Source: Miltoncostaea sp050250915
Lineage (GTDB): Bacteria; Actinomycetota; Thermoleophilia; Miltoncostaeales; Miltoncostaeaceae
DNA length: 64,000 bases
Reading direction: 5' to 3'
Assembly (NCBI GenBank): GCA_050250915.1
Contig: JBFWNT010000018.1
Coordinates: forward strand, 6,665-70,664
The notes under the pieces are model-generated. The model searched no databases. It worked only from the letters and a program-made list of their open reading frames with translations, and was not told where the DNA came from. The translations under genes were made by a program, and so were the position numbers. This document shows positions 46,793-54,118 of this stretch, piece by piece. How positions within the stretch are numbered: the first letter of the stretch is position 1; every line of letters begins with the position of its first letter.

Positions 46793-47116
46793 TTGAGCAA
46801 CCCCGACCATCCACCCCCCTACCGCTCCCTCGCGTTCATCGGTCTGCTGGCGCCGGTTGCCGCCGTCGTCATTCCGATGATTGCGATCCTCGGAGTGCCG
46901 ACGGGATTAGGCGGTCGTTGGCTTTGGGCATCGCCTTGCCTGTTGGTAGTCGGTCTTGGCGCCAGCCTACTCGCCCGCTACAACGCGGCGGTCCACGGCG
47001 ATCGCTCCGCTCAGCGCATCGCTCTGAGCGGGGTCGTGATCGCCGTCGGATCCTTGGCCGTTCTGCTCCTTGGGACCCTGGCCTTGGTAGTGGCACTGAG
47101 TGGGCTGGAGGATTGA
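46793..47116 (+). CDS. three-helix membrane protein
   Basis: 107 residues from TTG 46793: SNPDHPPPYRSLAFIGLLAP, membrane helices at about 12-33, 44-61 and 78-102, and a short loop with RYNAAVHGDRSAQRIAL. The PYRSLAFIGLL start and general layout resemble small actinomycete DUF4190-like proteins, but this is a pattern impression. The 230 nt that follow hold no gene; a GGAAC-N17-GTCT match at 47155-47180 has no plausible gene behind it. Confidence 0.55.
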   Translation: MSNPDHPPPYRSLAFIGLLAPVAAVVIPMIAILGVPTGLGGRWLWASPCLLVVGLGASLLARYNAAVHGDRSAQRIALSGVVIAVGSLAVLLLGTLALVVALSGLED

Positions 47117-47346
47117 GACGTCGGTGAACTCAAGTCGGCTCTTGGCTGGGGGACGGAACCGCTTGGATGCAACAAGGTCTTCCCCCGGGTCGCAGGCTCT
47201 GCACCGCCGCGGTTGCGAACACCGCGATTGCAGCCGGACAGCCCCGGCACCCGCCGCAGCAGACCCGACCGAATCCATGTCGCCGCCGTACAGATCGAAG
47301 CGTCGGGGTCGTCCGGAGCGATCCAGGCGTCCCCGAATCGGTGGAG

Positions 47347-48615
47347 CTACGTGAGCGCCCTCTTCACCTCGCGCCGGGAGAGGAAGTCGATGACGTCCTG
47401 GTAGCGGCCGGCGGTGTTTGCGAACTCGGCGTGGTTGCGCGCAGATAGCAGCCATTCGGCGGTGGTCGGTCGTGCCCGCGAGAGCGCTCGGCGCAGGTGG
47501 TCGTCGGAGACAGGAATGGTCGTCCCCGAGTTGATCGCCTCCTCGATCGCCAGGTCGACCGCCGACTCGACGAGGTGGGTGAGGTCGGCGCCGCTGAAGA
47601 GCGCTGTGGCCTCGGCCACGGGAACCACGTCACCAACCTCGTGGGGGCGGCCGGCGAGGGCCAGCGACAGGAGGAAGCGGCGCGCCTCGAGATCGGGTGG
47701 TGGCACGAAGAGCTGCCGGTCGAAGCGGCCCGGGCGAAGCAGGGCGTCGTCTATGTCCCATGGTGTGTTGGACGCGGCGAGCACGAGCATGCCGTCGTTG
47801 GCGGAGTCCAGCCCGTCGAGCTCTTGGAGGAGCACCGTCACGAGTGCGCGGCCGTCCGCCCCGGCGCGCCGGGAGCGCGAGAAGGCGAATGCGTCGATCT
47901 CGTCGATGAAGACGACGCATGGGGCCGCGGCCCGTGCCTGCTCGAACGCGTCGTGGAGGGCGCGCTCGCTCTCGCCCATGTAGGGCGAGAGGATCTCCTC
48001 GATGCGGATCTGGCGGAAGGGAACACCGCACTCGCCTGCGGTGGCGCGAGCGAGGAGGGTCTTGCCGCAGCCGGGAGGTCCGTAAAGCAGCAGGCCGGCT
48101 CCTGCGCGCCGGCCGTATGACGCGTAGAGGTCGGGTCGGGTGAAGGGGAGGATGATCGCGCGCTCGATCGCCTGCTTCGGCTCCTCGTTGCCGGCGACCT
48201 GGGCGAAATGGATCTCCTCGCGCTCGGCCCGAGGTCGCTCAACCGGATGTTCAGCCGCCGCGGAGCGGAGCGCGTCGAGCTCCCCGTCGGCTGGTCGGCG
48301 CGCGAGATCGGCGTCGGCCAGCAGTTGCCGGAGCCGGTCGCGCACCGGACCGAGCGCCGGGTCGCCGGAGGCGGCGCCGTCGACCAGGCGACCGGCGACC
48401 TCGAGGTCACCGAGGTCGATGGCGAGCTGTGCGGCGAGCGCGCGCTGGGCAGCCGACAGCGCCCCCCGGCCGTCGGCCTGGAGGAAGGCCTCGAGCGACT
48501 CCGCCCGCCGGCCGAGGTCGGCCAGCAAGTCGCCCAGCAGGCCGATGAGGACTCCATTTGCGGGGTCCGCGGCGAGCGCCCCGCGCAGCGCCGTGATGCG
48601 GGGGTCTTCACTCAC
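47347..48615 (-). CDS. AAA+ ATPase with TPR-like head (Cdc48/FtsH-like module without protease)
   Basis: 422 residues from GTG 48615. The N-terminal 150 residues are helical and TPR-like (DPRITALRGALAADP, VLIGLLGDLLADLGRRAESLEAFLQAD). AAA+ core (about 160-370): Walker A LYGPPGCGKTLLAR, pore loop PYMGE, Walker B CVVFIDEIDAFAF, sensor 1 LVLAASNTPWDID, Arg fingers DDALLRPGRFDR, and a C-terminal lid helix. No HExxH protease or second ATPase domain. It overlaps the TPR gene upstream by 4 bp (GTGA). Probably remodels a protein target at the membrane together with the two upstream products. Confidence 0.82.
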   Translation of the reverse strand: MSEDPRITALRGALAADPANGVLIGLLGDLLADLGRRAESLEAFLQADGRGALSAAQRALAAQLAIDLGDLEVAGRLVDGAASGDPALGPVRDRLRQLLADADLARRPADGELDALRSAAAEHPVERPRAEREEIHFAQVAGNEEPKQAIERAIILPFTRPDLYASYGRRAGAGLLLYGPPGCGKTLLARATAGECGVPFRQIRIEEILSPYMGESERALHDAFEQARAAAPCVVFIDEIDAFAFSRSRRAGADGRALVTVLLQELDGLDSANDGMLVLAASNTPWDIDDALLRPGRFDRQLFVPPPDLEARRFLLSLALAGRPHEVGDVVPVAEATALFSGADLTHLVESAVDLAIEEAINSGTTIPVSDDHLRRALSRARPTTAEWLLSARNHAEFANTAGRYQDVIDFLSRREVKRALT

Positions 48616-49487
48616 GTTCGCTCTCGTCGGGCGAGGATGCGAGGCCAGAAGCGGCCGTAGGCCCACAGGAGCGCCACGGCTGCGAAGCCCCCGATGGGCA
48701 GGAATCCGGCCGCCGTCGTCCCGATGGCGAAGGCGGTCACCCAGGGCCACGCCCCGAGCCAGTCCCGGCGGTGCATCTGGCGGATGAGCCAGGTGGAGCG
48801 GCGATCGAGTCGCCGCAGCTCGCGGGCGTGGTCCGTGATCTCTCTGTCTCCCGGCCGTCCTCGCGCCGCAGACACCGCCGCGTCCCGTGCCTCCTCGAAG
48901 CGCCCTTCGGAGAGGGCGCGATGAGAGTGCATGTGAAGCGCGCCCGGATTCTCCGGATCGGCGGCGAGCAGTGTGGCGAGGTGCCGATCGAGCTCCTTCG
49001 CCTTCGCCCCCGCCGCCGCCGCGAGCGCGACCTTCAGCCCGAGCAACGTGGGCTCATCGGGTGCCTGCCGCAGGGCGCGGTCGAGCATGTCCGAGGCGTG
49101 CTCGTGCTCACCGCCGCGGCTGAGGATCATCGCGTAGGTCGCAAGCGCCTGCGGATGGTCGGGGAACTCATGAAGCAGCCAGCGGGCGATGTCCTCCGCC
49201 TCGGCGAGACGCCCGAGCTCGGCGAGCAGCTCTGCTCGGAGCTGAAGGAACTCGGGCTCATGTGGCCATATCGCCAGCGCGCGGGCGGTGCCATCAAGCG
49301 CCCGCGCGGCCTCGCCACAGCTCCACACCGCGCGGATCCGCATGTCCCACCACTCCGGGCGGGCGCTCGCCTGCCTGTCGGCGCGGACGATCTCGTCCAG
49401 CTCGCCAAGCGCGAGGCGTCCATCGCCACGCGCGAGGTGACGCCCCGCCTTCTGCAGGCCGAGGTCGAATCCGATGGCCGGGCTCAC
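48612..49487 (-). CDS. TPR protein with C-terminal membrane hairpin
   Basis: 291 residues from GTG 49487, with AAAGGAG 7 nt upstream. TPR units cover about residues 15-210 (GDGRLALGELDEIV, EPEFLQLRAELLAELGRLAEAE, HPQALATYAMILSRGGEHEHA, DPENPGALHMHSHRALSEGRFEEA). Near the C-terminus two hydrophobic helices (about 245-285, WPWVTAFAIGTTAAGFLPIG) anchor it. TPR repeats bind partner proteins. Middle gene of a three-gene operon with 4-bp overlaps on both sides. Confidence 0.75.
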   Translation of the reverse strand: MSPAIGFDLGLQKAGRHLARGDGRLALGELDEIVRADRQASARPEWWDMRIRAVWSCGEAARALDGTARALAIWPHEPEFLQLRAELLAELGRLAEAEDIARWLLHEFPDHPQALATYAMILSRGGEHEHASDMLDRALRQAPDEPTLLGLKVALAAAAGAKAKELDRHLATLLAADPENPGALHMHSHRALSEGRFEEARDAAVSAARGRPGDREITDHARELRRLDRRSTWLIRQMHRRDWLGAWPWVTAFAIGTTAAGFLPIGGFAAVALLWAYGRFWPRILARRERT

Positions 49488-50020
49488 AGGTGCTCCTTTA
49501 GCGCCTCGCCAAGTGCGAGCAGCGGCCAGAGCACGGCCAAGTCCAGGGCAACCCCGGCGAACATCGGGATCAAGAGGAACACGAACCCGCCCCGCGACTC
49601 GCCACCCCACTCATGGAGGGTGCGGTAGGCGCCCGTCACCGCCTGCCCGAACGTCGCGTGCAGGACGAGGCCCGCGAGAACCGGGGCGACGACCAGCACC
49701 ATGAACCTGGCGATGTCGTACCCGTCGCCGTGGGTCGTCACGAAGAACGGCGTCAGAAACGCAAGGCCACCGAGCAGGGCAAGCAGGACGCAAGTCGTCC
49801 GCGCGATCCGCAGACGAACCTTTGCGGGAAGCGGTAGCGACGGCAGCACCCGGCGGTTCAGCAGCGCCGACAGCGGGAGCCCGCCGAGCATCCAGGTGCA
49901 CTGGACCCAGCCGAGATCGACCGGGCGCCGCTCGTAGAGGCGACGGCCGCGCCAATGCGCGAGGAGCGGCTGATCCGGCATCGGCCGGGGCGTCGTGTTC
50001 GAGCGGTCGGTCGCAGGCAC
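49484..50020 (-). CDS. polytopic membrane protein, first gene of the TPR/AAA+ operon
   Basis: 178 residues from GTG 50020 (an ATG 13 codons on is also possible). The soluble head has RGRRLYERRPVDLGWVQCTW, then four hydrophobic helices at about 42-60, 73-95, 103-125 and 145-170. FVTTHGDGYDIARFMVL and GESRGGFVFLLIPMFAGVALD lie between them. No family recognised. The stop overlaps the GTG of the TPR gene (GTGA). It may be the membrane target or anchor for the AAA+ machine. Confidence 0.65.
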   Translation of the reverse strand: MPATDRSNTTPRPMPDQPLLAHWRGRRLYERRPVDLGWVQCTWMLGGLPLSALLNRRVLPSLPLPAKVRLRIARTTCVLLALLGGLAFLTPFFVTTHGDGYDIARFMVLVVAPVLAGLVLHATFGQAVTGAYRTLHEWGGESRGGFVFLLIPMFAGVALDLAVLWPLLALGEALKEHL

Positions 50021-50292
50021 CGATTCCGTATCGGCGGTGGACCCTATTGGCGTGAGAGCTCCGTGCGATCGCCCGTTGGCTCAAGTCCCCCCGCACCCGA
50101 CGGGCCGGGACGCACGACCCGCGACGTCGAAGCGCTGGCGGGGTCGGCGATCCCGGCCATCTCCCTGTAGTGCGTCGATGACAGCGGGACGACGAACCGC
50201 CTCGATCGGGCCGCATCCTTGGCTGCTTCCAGTGTGTGCTGGTGGCGTCGGCCGTCCGCGTCACCAACAGCCGACTTCGCGAGTGAGATCCA

Positions 50293-51078
50293 GTGGCTGA
50301 GATCGAGGTAGACGATCCTGACGTCGTACTCGCTTGCATGGATATGGCCTGGGGCGGTTTGGTCCCGTGCCGATGGCAGCTTTGGAGCGGTGAGCTACCC
50401 CCGCTGCTCAGACCCGACCAACGCCGGTTCGCGTGCTGTTCGCGCCGGCTGTCATGGCAAGCCGCCGCACTCGCGGCAGCGGTGTGAACCGCCCCGGGTT
50501 CGGTGCGGCTTGGCACCGGTTGGCGGAGCCGCCGCGGCGGCGGCGTGGATGTCGCACTGATCGGAGTGCTCGAGCCGCCTGGACCGCGGGCCGCGGCGCG
50601 CGGCTACCTCTACAACGCCCCCGAGGTTGCGCACGCACTGGCTCTTGTCGCGCGCGGTGAGAGCTACCGACGCGCCGCGTCCCGGATCCGCGACCATTCC
50701 GGCCGGGTGGGGTGGCGTCTCGCGGGGGCGGGTGGCAGGAGGCGCGGTAGTCCCACCGGGCAGCTCGTCGCCATGGGTTGATGTGTTCGGGCCGGTCCTG
50801 CTGGACGGGGCGTTGTCGGCTCACTGGCTGAGGCAGCTGGCCCTGGACAGCGTCTCTTTTCAGCACCGGCGGGTAAGCGGCGTTCGCTCCACATCTTCGT
50901 CGCGGCCGGCTACGACGCCGGGGACCACCGCCCGCAGGTGTGGCTGATGCGCCCGTATCCCAGCAAGGACGCCGAATCCTGGACGGACTTCCTTGCCTTG
51001 CGCGAGGGCCGGGCGGTTGTGGTGGTGAGCGATATGGACGCCGGCTATCGCTTCCGGTCTCGAGAAGGGGCGTCGTGA
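50293..51078 (+). pseudogene. decayed transposon genes (DUF6431-like and transposase fragments)
   Basis: Gene debris in shifting frames. 50293 onward reads AEIEVDDPDVVLACMDMAWGG, the typical start of zinc-finger DUF6431 proteins that accompany transposases; around 50433 a different frame gives FAPAVMASRRTRGSGV, and around 50590 APEVAHALALVARGESYRRAA. From about 50,878 in another frame: RRSLHIFVAAGYDAGDHRPQ, VWLMRPYPSKDAESWTDFLAL, VVVSDMDAGYRF and a stop at 51076-51078, matching the catalytic part of a MULE-like transposase. At least three frameshifts; inactive. The 270 nt before it (50021-50292) show nothing. Confidence 0.55.
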
Positions 51079-51102
51079 TGGCGCGACGACGGCGCCAATC
51101 TT

Positions 51103-51179
51103 GCACAGAGTTCCCCCGAAGAATGCGGGCTGCGTGCGCAAAGTTCGCCCCTAAAGTGTGCAAACGTGGCGCAAAGTTC
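51103..51179. repeat. three 33-bp-spaced iteron-like repeats at the transposon end
   Basis: GCGCAAAGTTC occurs exactly at 51136-51146 and 51169-51179, with a related GCACAGAGTTC at 51103-51113. The start-to-start distance is exactly 33 bp each time, about three helical turns. They lie between the transposase fragment and the cydB fragment and probably are transposase-binding sites at the transposon end. Confidence 0.6.
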
Positions 51180-51600
51180 AACAGCGCCGCGCTCGCCGTC
51201 GCCGCGATCACGGCCGGCTGGGCGCTGTCGCGCTGGCCGATCATCCTGCCGGGCCTGACCGTCGACCAGGCCGCGGCAGGCCACGACACGCTCGTTTGCG
51301 TCGTCGTCGCCGTGCTGGCGGGCGCCGTCATCCTGCTGCCGGCCCTCGTGATGCTCTTCCGCCTCACGGTCTCGGGACGCTTCCGCGCGCCCGAGGTCGA
51401 TAGCTTCGGGCCCTGGGCCCAGACGGCCGTGGCTGCGGACGGCCGTCGACTCGCCCGGCCCGCCATCGCCTGCCTCGTCGCGGGGACCGGGCTCCTCACC
51501 GTCGCGGAGGCCCCGTGGGCTCACGCCGCAGGCGTCGCCGCGCTGCTCTCGTTCATCTTGCTCGCGTTCGGCGCGATCGCCATCCGGCCTCGGACCCGCG
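51175..51600 (+). pseudogene. cydB: cydB (cytochrome bd oxidase subunit II) 3' fragment
   Basis: Open in frame but with no start of its own: NSAALAVAAITAGWALSRWP, IILPGLTVDQAAAGHDTLV, AVILLPALVMLFRLTVSGRF, then GTGLLTVAEAPWAHAAGVAAL. These are the last membrane helices of actinomycete CydB, including the W-A-x-x-P-x-x-x-P-G-L-T element. The N-terminal two thirds, with the quinol-site helices, are missing, cut at the transposon-end repeats. Not functional. Confidence 0.6.
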
Positions 51601-51623
51601 GATCGACGACGCCCCGCCGGGAG

Positions 51624-51740
51624 CTACACCTTCGCCGAGCCCCCGTGCCCGCCGGCGGGCAGCTCGACGGTGACCGTCGTGCCCCGGCTGGAACCGCTGC
51701 TCACCCTGAACGTACCTCCAAGGCCTCGCCTCCCGGGCAG
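51624..51740 (-). pseudogene. histidine kinase C-terminal fragment
   Basis: Reverse strand reads GRRGLGGTFRVSSGSSRGTT, TVTVELPAGG and a TAG at 51624-51626. This is the end of a HATPase_c domain (the GGxFxVxSxxGxGTxVxVxLP pattern). Nothing of the kinase upstream remains in this frame. The 400 nt from here to the next gene are empty. Confidence 0.45.
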
Positions 51741-52112
51741 CACTGGCGTTGCCTCCGCGGCGGGCACCACGGATCAGAGGCGAAGAGTTCCGTTCTATAC
51801 GGCTAGTCCTCTACGCCTGCGGTTCCCTCCCGCCATTCCAGGGAGGGTCTCGAGCGGCTTGAGAGCTGGGGCAGGCCGGGCGCAATTGCCTCCATGTCCG
51901 CCAAGAGCTCGACGCGAGCGACGGTGTCAAATCAGGTCGTCCGCAAGCCGCGAAACCTCGTCGGCCAAAGCCCGCCTGCGCTCCTCAGAACCCGTCACAG
52001 CACAAGCCGGCCTGCCCGCTCCAGGCCCCGGCAAGGAGGCCGGTTCGTCCGAGGTGAAAACACCCAGCCATCTGGCAGCAGGGGTCTCCCGAAGCAGAAC
52101 TCTGGCCCATCC

Positions 52113-52138
52113 AATGGTCATATGGCACAGAAATGGTC
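52113..52138 (+). promoter_or_regulatory. direct repeat AATGGTC, possible operator
   Basis: AATGGTC at 52113-52119 and 52132-52138, 19 bp apart (about two helical turns), 12 nt before the ATG of a helix-turn-helix protein. A candidate autoregulatory site. Confidence 0.35.
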
Positions 52139-52149
52139 CATCATCAGCC

Positions 52150-52779
52150 ATGGACCTCGGCGCCCCTCACCGGATCATCAGCGGTCGCCACGACCTCGAC
52201 ATCGTTCGCGTGCTCGTCGCCTCGCGAGGGAGCATGAGCGGTCGTCGGGTCGCGCGTATGGCCGGCGTCTCCCACGGGACCGCTCAGCGTGTGCTGACTC
52301 GCCTCGCTGACGCCGGCCTGCTCGATGTGGAGACCGTCGGCCGTGCCTACGCCTATCGATTCAACCGAGATCACCTTGCCGCGGGAGCAATCGAGTCCCT
52401 CGTCGCGCTCCGGCCGCGCCTCATAGACGCCCTCCGCCTGGAGATGGAAGGCCTCTCCCCCGGCCCGCGCGCCGCGGTCGTCTTCGGCTCCACCGCGCGC
52501 GGCGATGGAGACATCGACAGCGACATCGACATCCTCCTCGTCCGCCCACCGGGAGCCGCGGGCGGCTGGGATGACCAGCTCGCTGCCACATCTGAACGGA
52601 TCCGGCGCATCAGCGGCAACCACCTGAGCATCCACCTCATCGACGAGGAGGCCTTGGAGCAGCTCGAGCACGACCGGCCGCCGATCGTCGGTCAGATCAG
52701 ACGCGATGGGGTCGACCTGGCTGGAACACCGATCCGTGACTTGCTGGGGCCGGGATCCGCACGGGGCGGCGCCTTTTAG
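52150..52779 (+). CDS. winged-helix protein fused to minimal nucleotidyltransferase (MNT)
   Basis: 209 residues. N-terminal winged helix (about 10-75: IVRVLVASRGSMSGRRVARMAGVSHGTAQRVLTRLADAGLL). Then a Pol-beta-type nucleotidyltransferase with the full catalytic pattern VVFGSTARGDGDIDSDIDILLV (G-S-x10-D-x-D, written with a break: GSTARGD, then DSDIDILLV). MNT domains add AMP or other nucleotides to partner proteins; in MNT-HEPN pairs the MNT is the antitoxin. No HEPN gene is adjacent, so this one is an orphan or acts on DNA binding by itself. ATG 52150 chosen; 52115 is also in frame. Confidence 0.75.
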   Translation: MDLGAPHRIISGRHDLDIVRVLVASRGSMSGRRVARMAGVSHGTAQRVLTRLADAGLLDVETVGRAYAYRFNRDHLAAGAIESLVALRPRLIDALRLEMEGLSPGPRAAVVFGSTARGDGDIDSDIDILLVRPPGAAGGWDDQLAATSERIRRISGNHLSIHLIDEEALEQLEHDRPPIVGQIRRDGVDLAGTPIRDLLGPGSARGGAF

Positions 52780-52940
52780 CTCTAGAACTGACGGAGGGCA
52801 GGTTTCTGCGATTGCAGGGAGCGGGGAGGACCGGACTTGGCCGGTCCGGCAGCTGGCCAGTTCGTCGTGCAGACGGAGCCGATGACCTGCCCGGTGCAGG
52901 ATCTGCGCGAAGCCCACCTCTGCCCCACCCCTTCATCCCA

Positions 52941-53477
52941 TCAATCCAGGAGCTCTCCGCGCAGGCGATCCAGTTCGGCTGCCGAGATCGGCCCGTGCTC
53001 GCGCTCCCACTCCGCGACCGCCTCAAGCGAGTCTCGACGCATCACCTCCCGCTCGACCACGGACTGGAGGAAGACGGCGAAGTCGCCATCCTGCCTCGCC
53101 ACGACCAACGCGAGAGCGCGTGAGGCCACCTCCTCAGCCAGAACGAGCTCGATGACGAGACGGACCGAGGACTCTGATCCCGCCCCGCCAGACGATCTGG
53201 GCTCCTTGCCGGCGCTGCTCGCGCCGTCGGCGATGGCCCGCTCTGTGCGGGGATGCATCGGACCCGGCGGCGCCGGGCGCCTCGCGTAGTGCTCCTCGTC
53301 CTCCTCGGCCCGGAGCACGAGCAGGACGTCGCCGACCGGCTCGCCGTCCCGATAGGCGTCCCCGTTGGTGATGGTCCGAGCGCTAGCGGGCCAGTCCAAC
53401 TTGTGGAGCAGCGACCGCAGGTTCCTCCGCGAGAGGGTGACCACCACCAAGGGATCCTTGAGCTCGAGGCGCGCCAC
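52941..53477 (-). CDS. hypothetical protein with antitoxin-like C-terminus
   Basis: 178 residues from GTG 53477. The N-terminal half LELKDPLVVVTLSRRNLRSLL, HKLDWPASART, GDVLLVLRAEEDEEHYARR looks like a small alpha/beta domain with a conserved D-E-E-H-Y motif. The last 40 residues, RRDSLEAVAEWEREHGPISA and AELDRLRGELLD, resemble the tails of some CopG/Phd-type antitoxins. No adjacent toxin recognised. The role is unknown. Its 3' side faces the MNT gene. Confidence 0.5.
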   Translation of the reverse strand: MARLELKDPLVVVTLSRRNLRSLLHKLDWPASARTITNGDAYRDGEPVGDVLLVLRAEEDEEHYARRPAPPGPMHPRTERAIADGASSAGKEPRSSGGAGSESSVRLVIELVLAEEVASRALALVVARQDGDFAVFLQSVVEREVMRRDSLEAVAEWEREHGPISAAELDRLRGELLD

Positions 53478-54118
53478 GACTCCACCCGGCTATTGAGGGA
53501 CACGAGCAAACGCCCGGGCGCCTTCAGCGTCACGGTGTTGACAGTCTGATCAACAAACTGGGAGGGTGTCAACCCCCTCTCCCCGCGCCGACCCGTGGTC
53601 GGCGGAAGCAGCCCAGCCATCGTCACCCGTCGATGCCAGTTCGAGTGCCCACTCCGAGACCCAGCTGCAGCGGCGTCGCCTGGCTTGAGACCGATGAAGG
53701 CTTCCTTGACGCGGTCCTCGCCGCCTCCGCGAGTGGTCAGGTAGAGAGCTGGATCCATGGAGCGGATTCTCGGGATCGGGAGCCCTCCGAGGCCCCGAGC
53801 GCGGAGCGTCTCGTCGCCCGTGCAGTCGTATCGATCCTGCTGAGGCGCCCCCTCCCCGGGTTCAACCCGCTTCTGTCCTGGCACGCCGGCCCCGGTCACC
53901 CAGGAGCGCACGACGGGCTCGCACAGGTGAGCGAGCCGCTGAGCTACAGGGAGGTGGGGCGCCTCATCTGGACTGGGGTGGTGACCGACGGACCCGCCGG
54001 GCGTCGCCGCGAACGACCGGTAGCCTCGTTTGGCTACCCGGTGGTGCGACGCCGCGAGAAACGAGCGGCCGGGCCGAGCACGCATCGACAATCATGGGGT
54101 GCGGACCCGAAGGCCATC
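53478..54118. other. 641-nt gap before the serine recombinase, with inverted repeat
   Basis: GTTGACA (53537-53543) and TGTCAAC (53567-53573) form a 7-bp inverted repeat with a 23-nt centre, in the position where large serine recombinases often have their attachment site. The recombinase frame is open back to 53633, but that part lacks domain character. Nothing else seen. Confidence 0.35.

Noticed and set aside
47155..47180. GGAAC-N17-GTCT ECF promoter match
   Set aside because: No plausible gene follows on that strand; it points into the antisense of the AAA+ gene. Probably chance.
53633..54118. 160-residue N-terminal extension of the serine recombinase
   Set aside because: The frame is open, but the sequence has no domain and precedes the usual start of the catalytic domain by too far; the shorter start at 54,119 is used.
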